NCBI RefSeq assembly: GCF_027943255.1
Contig: NC_072893.1
Span: 20,172,001-20,236,000 of the forward strand
Source of the DNA: Anastrepha obliqua
Taxonomy: Eukaryota; Arthropoda; Insecta; Diptera; Tephritidae
Length of the DNA: 64,000 bases
Reading direction: 5' to 3'
Below are positions 23,399 to 32,961 of this stretch, piece by piece. The position numbers and the translations under genes are program-made. Under the pieces are notes generated by a model. That model was not told the origin of the DNA and made no database searches. It saw nothing but the letters and a program-made list of their open reading frames with translations. Position 1 is the stretch's first letter. Each line of letters opens with the position of its first letter.

Positions 23399-24463
23399 CA
23401 TCATCATCATTAGCATTACAGTCTTGTGCAGACCATTGCTTCCACAACTACGGTTCTCCACTCCGATCGATTCTCTACTACTCCTTTCCAGTTTGTGATA
23501 CCCATTTTCTGCAGGTCGGCTGTGACCTCATCTACGCAGCGTTTGTTTGGTCTCCCTCGACATCTCCGTCCAATTGGTTGTCTATGGAACGCTATATTGG
23601 CAGCTCTCCATTTGGGCATTCGGTACATGTGCCCCAGCCATCTGATTCGTTGACTTTTTATAAAGCGTATTGTGTTTCCATTACGTATCAATGTGTCTAG
23701 CTCATGATTGTATCTTATCCGATACGTTCCGTCATCTCGCCGGGAAGGACCATATATTGTTAGCAGTATCTTTCTTTCAAACCTTAGTATTTGGTCCATG
23801 TCTTTTGTTTTAAGTACCCATACCTCACTGCTGTATGTTAGTATGGGTCTTATAAGCGCTTTATACATTGCCATCTTTTGATCTCTTGATAGCAATCGGG
23901 ACTTGAATAATTTTATGTGAGCAAGGAATGCTTTATTTGCCGCACTTACTCGGTCATTTATTGCCACGGAAGTGTCAGAATTACTGCTGATGAAAAAACC
24001 TAAGTATTTAAATTTGTCGACCTTCTGTATGTATTCACCATCTATTTCAATGTGTGCATCTTCACTCGGTTTCTTTGCGAAGTGCATATATTTCGTTTTA
24101 TCTATGTTTACCCGTAGACCCACTTCTAAAGCTGTGTTTTTCAATCGCATATAAATTTTCTTAAGCTCATGTTCATTCTGTGCTATCACGACAATGTCAT
24201 CGGCATAAGCTAACACTTGCGAGCTGCAATTAAAAATCGAATTGCCACATTTCAGTTTGCATACTACCTCATGTAGTAATAAATTAAAAATTGTCGCTGA
24301 TAGTGAATCGCCTTGTTTTACACCTGATGAAATGCTGAATTCGTTGGTAACATCTCCATTTATCATAACCTTGGCATTAGTGTTTGATAGTGTCATCTGA
24401 ATTAGTTTTATAATTTTTACCGGTATACCTTGTTTAAGCATTATGTCGTTCAGACAGTTTCTA
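23399..24463 (-). mobile_element. 5'-truncated RTE-like LINE with 14-bp TSD
   Basis: The direct repeat TTTGGATGGCCCCT is present at 23385-23398 and 24464-24477, immediately outside the element. The 3' end is at the + strand left side and carries a (TGA)n-like tail (complement AATGATGATGATGA), typical for RTE-type elements. The remaining ORF is open over its full length (23416-24441). The exact TSD and open ORF point to a recent insertion. Confidence 0.93.
23416..24441 (-). CDS. RTE-like reverse transcriptase, C-terminal part
   Basis: A 341-residue open frame, the C-terminal part of a LINE ORF2. Motifs in order: ISSGVKQGDSLSATIFN (about 38-54, RT motif B), LAYADDIVVIAQ (about 77-88, catalytic YADD), KFKYLGFFISS (thumb side), YSSEVWVLKTKDMD, RFERKILLTIYGPSR, then RIRWLGHMYRMP and GRRCRGRPNKRCVDEVTADL. 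Endonuclease and RT motifs up to A are lost by 5' truncation, so it cannot act alone. The start Met is simply the first Met in the truncated frame. RTE-type is inferred from the C-terminal pattern and the tail. Confidence 0.85.
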   Translation of the reverse strand: MLKQGIPVKIIKLIQMTLSNTNAKVMINGDVTNEFSISSGVKQGDSLSATIFNLLLHEVVCKLKCGNSIFNCSSQVLAYADDIVVIAQNEHELKKIYMRLKNTALEVGLRVNIDKTKYMHFAKKPSEDAHIEIDGEYIQKVDKFKYLGFFISSNSDTSVAINDRVSAANKAFLAHIKLFKSRLLSRDQKMAMYKALIRPILTYSSEVWVLKTKDMDQILRFERKILLTIYGPSRRDDGTYRIRYNHELDTLIRNGNTIRFIKSQRIRWLGHMYRMPKWRAANIAFHRQPIGRRCRGRPNKRCVDEVTADLQKMGITNWKGVVENRSEWRTVVVEAMVCTRL

Positions 24464-24638
24464 TTTGGATGGCCCCTACGGAGGCAAAACGTTTTCCTTT
24501 CATGGCCAAATGCAATTTTCCGAATGGGTAGAAGTAACAGGGAGCCATATCAGGCGAATACCGGCAGTGATTGATGGTTAAAATGACATTTCTAGTCAAA
24601 AAATGAGTCACAAGAGTAGATCGAGAGATGGTGCATTT

Positions 24639-25440
24639 CAGGGTCCGGCACTCGAAGTGTAACCAACTGAAAAGGCCATAAATTTAGTTTTGAAAATTAC
24701 TTTTATTCAATTCAAAGTGAAAAATTTGTAAAAATAATACAAAATTAAGAATAAATTTATTTTTGCTCGATATGACCACCTCTTGCTTTGCCTTGGCCAA
24801 GAAACGAATCGCAAGCTGTACGAATGTGACTTCCAAGTATTTTGGCCCACTCGCGGACAATGGCTTTTTTCAGCGCCTCGAGACTGGTGAATCTTTTCGT
24901 TCGGACTTTACTCTCCAAAATGGCCCAAAGAGAATGATCCATCGGATTCGCGTCTGGTGAATTTGAAAGCCATTGTGTGGACGTTATGAAGTTCGAAACC
25001 TTGTTTTTTAGCCATTCTTGGTTCGCTCGAGCTTTGTGAGAGTTCTGAGTTCTGTTGAAACGTCCATGATCTGCCACCGCAATTCTTGTCTGCCCACGGC
25101 TTCAAAGCAACCTCCGAAGGAACTCCCTTGCTCTCTCAAGTTTCTTTTGTTGCTGCTTTGGTGTGAGAAATTGCGCCTTTTGGATCTTGTATAGCTTGAC
25201 TTTAAGATAATTTTTCAGTGTGCGGCGGATGCTACGATCAGATACATATGTTCAGTTCTTTCGCCATTTGATTGGCACTTCGTCAGGGATTTCGCTCAAG
25301 TCACTTTTTGAACCATTTCACGTGACGTTGCAGTCTTTTGATGACCCCCACCATGACATTTCGCGGTGCTACCTGTATCATTGTGACGAGTGATGGTGCG
25401 ATAAACAAAAGCTTTATTTAATTTAAGTTGCTCGAGCTCA
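24639..25440 (-). mobile_element. Tc1/mariner-type relic (CAGGGTCCGGC ends)
   Basis: The right-side end CAGGGTCCGGCACTCGAAGT starts at 24639. The same 20 bases begin a second fragment at 28137. The minus frame 25077-24757 reads SNSPDANPMDHSLWAILESK (third acidic motif), RTKRFTSLEALKKAIVREWA and the C-terminal GGHIEQK. Upstream (25080-25440) are decayed N-terminal pieces. The second Asp region is frameshifted. Inactive. Confidence 0.8.
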
Positions 25441-25489
25441 CGAACAATCGCTGGTTGTAATTTTCCAGCCAAATAAATGCCTCCTGATA

Positions 25490-26350
25490 TCTCCCTTGAG
25501 CAGCCTTCACGAAAACTATTCTATGCTGCCGGTTTAGGAGCACAGTACAATGCTCAGCAAGCAATTCCTGCTGGGTTGTTACTCCCCAAATTACCGCTGC
25601 AGCCACTTACCAGAGCCTGAACCACCTCTCAAGCACATCAGGAGACATCTCTTCGACTATACTGACGAGACGCATGACTCAACCTAACTACAACTATTGG
25701 ATCGGACAGTGTACAGACAGCCATCAAACGATTACACCAACAGCAGCGCAACACGTGGTACGACGCCGAGTGCCGCTATGCCACTGCAGTACAAGACGCA
25801 GCATACAAAGCCACACTGCGGTCGGCCGCAACGTTACAATAGGTGTTGTTTTGGGCTCAGTAGTAGTGAGAAGTAGAGCTCTCTCTCGCTGGACTAAACT
25901 GGCACTCTACCAATCGCTCATCATTTCATTCCAAATATATAGTGAAGAAGCATGGACGATGTTAACAACGGATGAAAGAGTTTTGAAAGCCTTCGAGAGA
26001 AAAATTCTACGTAAGATTTTTGGCCCACTCCGCGTTAATGAGGAGTATCGCGTACAGTGGAACAGCGAGTTGTGTGAACTATATAGGGACATGGACATAG
26101 TTCAACGTGTAAAAATACAGCGGCCGCACTGGCTTGGCCAAGACCCGCTCAAGCAAGGCGAATTTACGACACGGTACCCCAAAAAGGAAGGCGTGGAGGA
26201 GGAAGACCACATCTCCGTCGAAAAGACCAAGTGCTGCAGTACTTGTATTCACTCGAGATTTCCAACTGGCATCATCGAGCGCAAGACAGAAACAGCTGGC
26301 GCGCCATTTCGGATTCGGCCAAAACCGACACACGGTTATAACGCCACATA
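25490..26350 (+). mobile_element. internally deleted RTE-like LINE
   Basis: An upstream block with TWYDAECRYATAVQDAAYKA (about 25755-25815) matches the linker after the endonuclease of RTE-type ORF2s. A direct jump then leads to the thumb/C-terminal part: TKLALYQSLIISFQIYSEEA, TTDERVLKAFERKILRKIFG, VNEEYRVQWNSELCEL and HWLGQ. The whole RT palm is deleted. It belongs to a different family from the copy at 23399. Confidence 0.72.
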
Positions 26351-26354
26351 AGTA

Positions 26355-26515
26355 AGTAAGTCGATTTCCGAATGCGGTCATCGGAGTCCAACCACCCTCA
26401 GCTGCCTCGTGAGACCCGCGTAATTTTAGCTCAATTACGTTCGGGATATAGCAGGTTAAACTCTTACTTATCCAGAAACGACCCCGGCAGATGAGCTGCA
26501 ACAACAACAACATTT
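26355..26515 (-). repeat. dispersed repeat C
   Basis: Its complement starts with TGTTGTTGTTGTTGCAGC and contains TTTCTGGATAAGTAAGAGTT, CCCGAACGTAATTGAG, TTACGCGGGTCTC and GGGTGGTTGGACTCCGATGA. The same ordered blocks occur on + at 46545-46705. It is a short interspersed family of about 160 bp with no coding potential. Confidence 0.7.
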
Positions 26516-26609
26516 CTCACGTAATGCCTTTAATATACAGGGAAACCACTGTCGTCCAAAGACCTGCGGAAATTTCAGCTTAAATATATAATATTAAATA
26601 CCAATTAAA

Positions 26610-26917
26610 GATGACCGCCTTAACCGAATGGGTTGGTGCCTAACTACCATTCGGAAGCGCCCAGGTTAAATCTTCAGGCATGAATCACCCAATGCTAGGA
26701 AACGTTTTTTTCTAATACCGCTCGCCACTCCGCAGTCAATGGTAAACCTTTGAATCTAATTCTGCCATGAAAAAATGCCTCATAAAAAAATTTGTCGTTC
26801 GCAGTCGGCTTAAAACTGTAGGTCATTCCATTTTTGGACCAACAGCAAGACGCACACCACAAATAGGAGGAGGAGCTCGGCCAAACACCCAAAAAGGCTG
26901 TAAGCGGCAATTATACT
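26610..26917 (+). mobile_element. SINE repeat A copy
   Basis: The head GACCGCCTTAACCGAATGGG carries a decayed box A. GCCCAGGTTAAATCTTC stands where box B would be. The body keeps TCTGCCATGAAAAAATGCCT, TAGGAGGAGGAGCTCGGCC and AACACCCAAAAAGGCTGTAA. Box B is mutated, so this copy is probably not transcribed. Confidence 0.82.
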
Positions 26918-26919
26918 AG

Positions 26920-27191
26920 TTTGGGAAAAAAGAAATCCATTATTTGTGCGTAAAATTTTGCCTAATTTGTACCAAATTTTTTCTTTGCAGACTTCCATTG
27001 TTAACACTCTGTAACTCACAACCTAATGGACCAAACAAAAAACAGCAAAATAATTTATTGTAATGTGAAATGTCACCTAGGCAAACGAGCATAAGCTTGA
27101 AATTGTTTGATCAATATTTTACGAGATATCTATAGGTACAGCTTTGTACCGAGTAAATAATAGGTTTCCTTTTCCCCTAACTACTAATATA
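26920..27191. mobile_element. probable mariner end remnant
   Basis: AGTTTGGGAAAAAAGAAATC with CATTATTTGTGCG resembles a mariner 5' end; the 200 bp that follow have no transposase. The call rests on similarity of the end only. Confidence 0.4.
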
Positions 27192-27193
27192 TA

Positions 27194-28130
27194 CAAGGTG
27201 AAGTCCAAAATAATGAAGACTGGCGTCATAATAATATTTTTGATGGCACCATCTTTTTAATGAGTTACTGAGTTGGAAGTTACATCCCTGACTGACTTCC
27301 AATGAAAGCTTGGTGACATTCGGTTCAGTGGAAGCGAAGTTATTGCGTCTAAAGTGTCAGTATATTTGTGTCCTCTGCACAAAAATTAGTTTAGAATAAA
27401 GAGCTAATATCAAAATTTGTTGTAAAATCGAAACATTTGAATTGATGAAAAAAGTTTATGGCGATAATTGTCTATCTCGTGCCAGAGTTCATGAGTGGTT
27501 TACACGTTTCAGAGATGGTTGTGAGGACATACATGACAGGACAATGAACTTAAGGGCCGCCCAAAATCAGTAAATCACCGAAAACTCCATCGAAATTGTT
27601 GGTAAATTTATCAAAAATGAACCGAAATCATCGTTGAAATTCGTTGATCGTTGAGTTGAATATCCCCAAAATATCGATTTATCGCATTTTAAGTGATTTG
27701 TTTGCATTTGGGCTTACGAAATGTTTGTGCACGTTTCAATTCGCACAAGTGAACTGAGGACCAAAAACTGCTCAGAATTCATCAATCGAAAGGCTTCATT
27801 AAAGAGGCGAGAAAATTCGAGAACTTCCTTTAACAACATTGTAACTGGTGATGAAACTGGTTTTTCCAACATGAACCTGAAACTAAGCGTTAAAGTGCCG
27901 AATGGAGGGCCCCAAACGAGCCACCACCCAAAAAATCGCGTTTGGAGAAGTTAAAAATTGAGTCGATGCTCATTTTTTTAAGATTCCAAGGGAACTGTCC
28001 ACAAGGAGTTCATGGCAATGGGCCAAACCATCAATGCAACTTTTTTATTTTGGCGTTTTGAAGCGTTTGTTGCATCGCATTCGTCGAATTGGCTCTCAAT
28101 ACTGCGAAGGAGGAAAGCACCAGCCATTGG
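27194..28130 (+). mobile_element. mariner 5' part, frameshifted
   Basis: The TIR CAAGGTGAAGTCCAAAATAA follows TA (27192-27193). Transposase text in shifting frames: CCKIEKTFELMKKVYGDNCL and SRARVHEWFTRFRDGCEDI (HTH, about 27420-27540), LGLRNVCARF, TEDQKLLRIHQSKGFIKEAR, then SAEWRAPNEPPPKKSRLEK (about 27895-27950), near where the first Asp was. There are several stops. It is cut at 28130 by or near the next element. Confidence 0.82.
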
Positions 28131-28136
28131 ATGATA

Positions 28137-28356
28137 CAGGGTCCGGCACTCGAAGTGTAACCAACTTCAGACCGCTCGCGCAGCTGTTCCACGGGCATTT
28201 AGTTGGCTAAATGACAATCCAGAGTATTGCTTACAAGCGCCCGAAGCATTTTGCCGAGAATAAAGGCGAAAAAAGAAAATCAGTAATGGATTCAAAACGT
28301 AAAAGTGTGAAGCTTCCGTGAAGCTTTGTCTACTGTGAATCACTAGTGCTAGACGA
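28137..28356 (+). mobile_element. 5' end of the CAGGGTCCGGC element
   Basis: CAGGGTCCGGCACTCGAAGT follows TA at 28135-28136 and equals the end at 24639. The following 200 bp include MDSKRKSVKLP-like text and match no intact gene. The hAT-like element at 28365 is inserted just downstream. Confidence 0.6.
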
Positions 28357-28364
28357 CCAAATAG

Positions 28365-28517
28365 TAGACCGGAGTGAAATACGTAAATTTTTTCAAATCA
28401 TATCGTAATAGCAGGGAAAAGTTGCTACATATCAATACAAATTCAGGAAAAAAAAGAAATTTCAAATCGGTTAATATCTTCCGTTCGCGCATTGCATTTA
28501 AAATTTACAAATTTTAT
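28365..28517 (+). repeat. left terminal inverted repeat (153 bp)
   Basis: Matches the complement of 31438-31590 across its length with a single C/T difference, in the ACAAATT[C/T]AGG segment near 28444. After 28517 the two arms diverge abruptly. Confidence 0.95.
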
Positions 28518-28780
28518 AATAAATTGAACAAATATTCGAAAAATTGTAAGAGGTGGAAATGATGTTAGATAAAGTTCATTTTTTGTAGACTATTACAACA
28601 TCAGGTATAGTTTGAAAAGAAAAACGTCTACCGCTCTATCAAAGCCCCTACAGCCCCTGAAAAGAAGTGGAAAATGTCATTTTTTGTATAAATTTACGTA
28701 ATTGCGGGTGGTTAGTTTCTCTATTTTAATTTTTGTATAAGTTTTCTTGAGTATATAAGTAGAATAAACTATTCCCCTCT

Positions 28781-28915
28781 TAGCGCGCCCACTGACCACA
28801 CTATCTTAAAGAAGTTCTGTACAGCTCTTGGCCCGCCCTTTTTGGACGACTCAGAACTCACCGCGTGAAGGTGACTGTACGACGAGTTCCACCCACTCCC
28901 TTCCCAACCAACCAA
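28781..28915 (+). mobile_element. LINE tail fragment with (AACC)n
   Basis: Non-coding 3'-UTR-like sequence ending CCCAACCAACCAACCAAAG, the same tail type as the LINEs at 8600 and 53341. It lies between the left TIR and the transposase stop, so it inserted into or was captured by the DNA transposon. Confidence 0.55.
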
Positions 28916-28933
28916 CCAAAGATGAAAAATTAT

Positions 28934-29404
28934 TTATTCGGGAGTGGCAAAGTCTGCTTTAGTGTCAAATTGAGGCATAACTGTACGAGAAGTGAGTGCT
29001 GCTCTTATAAACCCATCACGTCTCTCGTTCCCATACACTTTTGAGGACGCTTGAGTTACTAGTTTTACGCAACGCTCCACAGCTTGCGTATGGCATGGAA
29101 TATTTGTTAAATCTATGGTTAATTTAGGTTCTTCTTTATCAGAAATTAATTGCAAGATATCTTCAGAAGAAAGGCTGTCTAAAATTGGAGGGCAGGTAAG
29201 TTTCATTTCAGACCAATTAATTAACTCAAAATATTCATTTGCTCCAAAGTTCAGTTTAGGAACCAAAAAGTTTCTAATATTTTTGTCTTTTGAAGGGATT
29301 TCTTTTGCAAAGAAATGTATAATCGTAGGAACCTGTTTGCAATTGTCAACCAACGAGAGTGTGATATTGGTCCCGGATCTCGATTTGCTAGATCTGGGGA
29401 GCAA
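28934..29404 (-). pseudogene. out-of-frame C-terminus of hAT-like transposase
   Basis: A 156-codon frame that overlaps the main ORF by about 150 nt in another frame. Its downstream part reads SKDKNIRNFLVPKLNFGANE, then ILDSLSSEDILQLISDKEEP, then PCHTQAVERCVKLVTQASSK and RRDGFIRAALTSR, ending FATPE-stop. It looks like the true C-terminus of the transposase. A frameshift or small deletion near 29330-29340 separates it from the main ORF. Confidence 0.75.
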
Positions 29405-30960
29405 AAACCAGCATCAATAGCAATGGCAATGTCATGTAAGTATTTCTGATCTTTACTTAAGCTTATTGCGTCAAGCGTTCGTGGAAGAGAGCATTCGATC
29501 CTCTGAAAAGCAACGATGGACAAAGATTCACATTTAGCCAGCTGTTTGCCAAGAAGCCCACTGAAAGACTGAGGACCTGTTGTTTTACCATCAAGTATTT
29601 CAACTAGATGCCTCAGAGGTAATTCATTGAAATGGAGGAGACAGATAGCCCATTGTACTGGTCTTTTTAAACGCGTTTCAATGAATTTTATTGCACCATT
29701 CTTCCACCCAGTATTTGTTGACGTACCATCACATCCAATCACTACAACATTAGATTTATTTATACCATTTTCTTCAAAATAATTTACAATGCTGTATGCT
29801 GTGTCCTTTCCACTTTTTGAAGTAGGTACTAAATGACAAAGGTACTTTGAGCCTGGTTCTGCTATTACTGAAATGTGCTCTTCTTTTTTTATAGATTGAT
29901 AACGTTTGTTTCCTTTTTCAACTAAAACTAAAGTGTCATCCATCCTGCCATCAAAATACACACACATCGGATCGTTTAATTGCTCTATTGCATTCCCCGA
30001 TTCGATAAGTTTTAGTCCACATTTTTCTTTTTCTCTTCTCATTTTGCTTCGATCAACAACAAAAGAAGTATCTTTGTCCGTTATAAGACCAACGTCTTTA
30101 AATGCACTAGACACAATAGCTCCTGCTGCTCTATCAGATACTACAAAAGGATCACTTGTTAAGGCCGTTGCTGGAAGTGATAAGCGCATCTGTGCATTTT
30201 TTGAACTTGCTGACTGAGAGGAAATAGAGCGTGGGGTCTGAAAATCGGGATCATTCTTATCATTGTCAACTTCAGGAGTTATCTCTGTTTCAGAATCAAT
30301 ACTACTACAAGAAGGTCCAGGTAAGTTGGTCTGACTTAAGTGACGAGCTTTTCTCTGCAATTTTAATGTAAGCTTTTGAGTTTCTTTGGTATCTACTGTC
30401 CCAATCTTTCCTTGTCCGAGATATCTTTGAGCATATAGAAATTTGATTTCTAATGGCGGTATCTTTCTATCTTTAGGGCATGTGCAGTTGATAGTTACCG
30501 GCCTGGGACAAATACACTTGTCAAAGCTTCTTTGACAAAAGCAATTGAGTGTCATCTCGCACTTGCAGGACGAAATGTCAAATAATGTACTTGAAGATTG
30601 TTCAATAAAATCATTGTACTTCTTTTGTTTCTCAGGTGTGTCTTTGTCCCTTGAATAAGATTTACGAAGAGTGTAGTATCGATCATGTAGATGTTTAATC
30701 TTTTGTACAACTCTTGTGTGGGAAACTATTGGAATCGAAGCCTTGGAATAAAGGGACTCAGTCTGATGAGCTACAGTATCTGCTACAACTGTGAAGCTTA
30801 ACTTCTGACCAGAACTGGCAGCAGAAGATTCTACTGACATTTTGTACCTCACTTCTTGCCAACATTGTATAATGTCGGTATTAGTGGGAAGGACCGATGA
30901 CAGCAGTGGTTTAGGTGCACCAAAAAATGGGCAGTGTATGTCCTTACGAGTAAGAGACAT
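29251..30960 (-). CDS. hAT-like transposase (main ORF, C-terminus shifted)
   Basis: 569 codons. Residues 132-161 hold eight Cys in four C-x-C pairs (CKC, CFC, CIC, CTC), a likely zinc module. A low-complexity Ser/Asp linker spans about 205-260. Catalytic-type motifs follow: VYFDGRMDD (Asp337), VVVIGCDGTSTNTGWKNG (Asp411), CLLHFNELPL (C440-x2-H443, like the hAT C/DxxH signature) and HSRWLTIANRFLRLY (Arg536-Trp537, like the hAT RW motif). The predicted role is cut-and-paste transposition in the nucleus. The reading frame leaves the family sequence after about residue 550, so the product is probably inactive. The start is the first Met after an in-frame stop region. The hAT-like label is my inference from motif order and the 8-bp duplication. 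Confidence 0.8.
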   Translation of the reverse strand: MSLTRKDIHCPFFGAPKPLLSSVLPTNTDIIQCWQEVRYKMSVESSAASSGQKLSFTVVADTVAHQTESLYSKASIPIVSHTRVVQKIKHLHDRYYTLRKSYSRDKDTPEKQKKYNDFIEQSSSTLFDISSCKCEMTLNCFCQRSFDKCICPRPVTINCTCPKDRKIPPLEIKFLYAQRYLGQGKIGTVDTKETQKLTLKLQRKARHLSQTNLPGPSCSSIDSETEITPEVDNDKNDPDFQTPRSISSQSASSKNAQMRLSLPATALTSDPFVVSDRAAGAIVSSAFKDVGLITDKDTSFVVDRSKMRREKEKCGLKLIESGNAIEQLNDPMCVYFDGRMDDTLVLVEKGNKRYQSIKKEEHISVIAEPGSKYLCHLVPTSKSGKDTAYSIVNYFEENGINKSNVVVIGCDGTSTNTGWKNGAIKFIETRLKRPVQWAICLLHFNELPLRHLVEILDGKTTGPQSFSGLLGKQLAKCESLSIVAFQRIECSLPRTLDAISLSKDQKYLHDIAIAIDAGFCSPDLANRDPGPISHSRWLTIANRFLRLYISLQKKSLQKTKILETFWFLN

Positions 30961-31437
30961 GAATAAAATGTTTCAAGAGATTTAATGTTAAGTAATTGTG
31001 TAAACTATGTAATTCAAAAGAACATCGAATAGATTTTTTTTTGACCAAACAGCGCTGTTCGACAAAAGTGAAAGCAGAACTGGTAATGACCAGAGAGTAC
31101 TAGCTCTTCCGTGCACTTCGTTCATCGGTATGCCAGAATCGAAAGCAGAATGAAAAGAAAGACGATGGAATACAAGTAACCAAGTGGAAGACGATCTAAA
31201 GCACAGACGTGTTGTAGTAGCCGTAAGCCGCTTTCACGCAAGCCTCATTTGGCATAGGCTTCCTTAGTAGATTTGGTGTAAAATTGGTAAAAGTTAATCG
31301 CTCAGAACCACAGAAATGGATAGATTAGTAAATTAAAAATCTACTACTCAATGCTGAAAGTGCTATGTATAAAAAGGGAGCTCGATCTTTAATCATTTAC
31401 CACTTCTACAAGTTTTCGTAAATCAGCTAGATTTGGG

Positions 31438-31590
31438 ATAAAATTTGTAAATTTTAAATGCAATGCGCGAACGGAAGATATTAACCGATTTGAAATTTCT
31501 TTTTTTTCCTAAATTTGTATTGATATGTAGCAACTTTTCCCTGCTATTACGATATGATTTGAAAAAATTTACGTATTTCACTCCGGTCTA
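31438..31590 (-). repeat. right terminal inverted repeat (153 bp)
   Basis: Inverted partner of 28365-28517. Non-coding sequence of about 480 bp lies between it and the transposase start and presumably holds the promoter. Confidence 0.95.
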
Positions 31591-31598
31591 CCAAATAG

Positions 31599-32961
31599 GC
31601 GCTGCATAATTTAGAATCACCGGCGACATTTCTTTGTTTTTGCCTGAAGTGCTACCAGCTGGCGTTTTGAAGACCTTGTTGCGGTTTTGAACCTTAGTGG
31701 TAATAGCGGTGGTATGAAGAGCAAACAGTTGCTGGTGACACTCATAATTTTGGGTTTGTTAGCGATCGATATTGGTGGGCCATCGACTTCCACCTTTATT
31801 TACAGGTTGAACTCCTTCGTCCAGGTTGTAATGAGGGTATCCATGGATTTAGTGGGGAAAGCTGGAGATTCCTCGCAGTGAAAAAGCCCTTTGAACCTCA
31901 CCTACTAACTTCTTAAAAATCGTTTTAGTACTTTAGGAAATATAGGTTTTTTCAGGGAATGTTCAGTATAATGACTCAAGTTAAAAAAAAAAAAAATGAT
32001 GCAAAGGGGGGAAGAGGGGTGTATTCCCATTCTAAGATCCCAAGGGTGAAGACGGCCCCCCTTGTAGGATTTTAGTTTTTAAGTATTTTATTGTTAAAGT
32101 TGGGCAATTTGGCGAAATGTTGCTGTTGCCAGACATCTCAAAGAGAATGAAGTTCGTGTGCAGGTAGAATTTACAGCGACGTTGACTTCGGCGCTTGTAC
32201 GTTTGTAGCATGAAGGCACCATAACCCTCATCGCCCTCATCAACACTGAACTGAAATACCTGTACATACTTCATTCTTATTCGTATTTTTATTTTTATTT
32301 ATAGGCATCTGGCAACACGAAATTATTGTCGGTTCCAATGAATTGTTTTTCTCGTTTAAAATTATGAAGTGCTGATATTGAAATATTTGTAATACAAGTG
32401 TAAAAAAAAGTGAAACACGTGCGTGACTGCATATTTTATGAATTTAAGTGAAGTTTAGATGAAATTAAGAATTATTTTATTATTTTCCGGGCTGAAGCGG
32501 CACTATTCTGCATTTGTTCGTAATTTAATTTTTGTATGCTATTACTTACGCTTTTATTTATTTATTTATTTATTAGATATATAATTATAAATAACTATAT
32601 TACATTACAAAAGGCAGTAGTAGCTAGGACTATCGGCCTACTTACGCTTTTAATTTAAAGTTTTTTGTTTATATACGCACCCTGTGAATTTACCAACTAA
32701 AAAATTAAATCTCTTTAGCACCCTACAGATCTATTACATTTTAATCAGTCAGCCCCTAACCAGTATCGTTTTCTCTTTTTAGCGCATACAATCTCCAATA
32801 AGATGTAAACTCTTTCCTTCAGTCAATAAAATCATATTTAAATTGTGAATTTGAAATGTTGATCGCATTAAATTGGTTTTGTGTTGTAGCAAAATTTCTA
32901 AAATTTATGTTAGTTTGTTTTGCATATTTTGTTTTTACTTACCTGTATATTGAAACATTTG
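31599..32961. other. spacer and probable 5' region of mei-38
   Basis: Open frames at 31687-31881 (+) and 32032-32274 (-) match nothing I know. A TTTATTTATTTATTTATTA run is at 32552-32573. The last few hundred bases, AT-rich and without an ORF, are likely promoter and 5' UTR of mei-38. The transcript start cannot be placed from sequence. Confidence 0.4.

Larger units (their letters stand above)
23272..24600 (-). mobile_element. mariner 3' half split by an RTE-like LINE
   Basis: The end CAAGGTGACGTCCAAAATAA after TA (23270-23271) is the same TIR family as at 27194. On the minus strand, joining the two sides of the insert gives MAPCYFYPFGKLHLAMKGKR, FASVGAIQKAFTDILKGIPI and the C-terminus. That is the third-Asp side of a mariner transposase. 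The 5' half is missing beyond ~24600. The RTE-like LINE sits within the FASVGAIQKAF coding region. Confidence 0.82.
28365..31590 (-). mobile_element. hAT-like DNA transposon with 153-bp TIRs
   Basis: TIRs 28365-28517 and 31438-31590 are inverted copies of 153 bp with one mismatch that I can see. Outer ends start TAGACCGGAGTGAAATACGT. The 8-bp direct repeat CCAAATAG flanks it exactly (28357-28364 and 31591-31598), the duplication size of hAT elements. The interior encodes a transposase on the minus strand (30960-29251, with a frameshifted C-terminus to 28934). Long TIRs and a Cys-rich N-terminus without a BED finger are unlike textbook hAT. A small LINE tail lies inside at 28781-28915. Confidence 0.93.

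Noticed and set aside
32032..32274. 80-codon minus ORF upstream of mei-38
   Set aside because: No known motif and no splice support; could be a divergent exon but evidence is insufficient.
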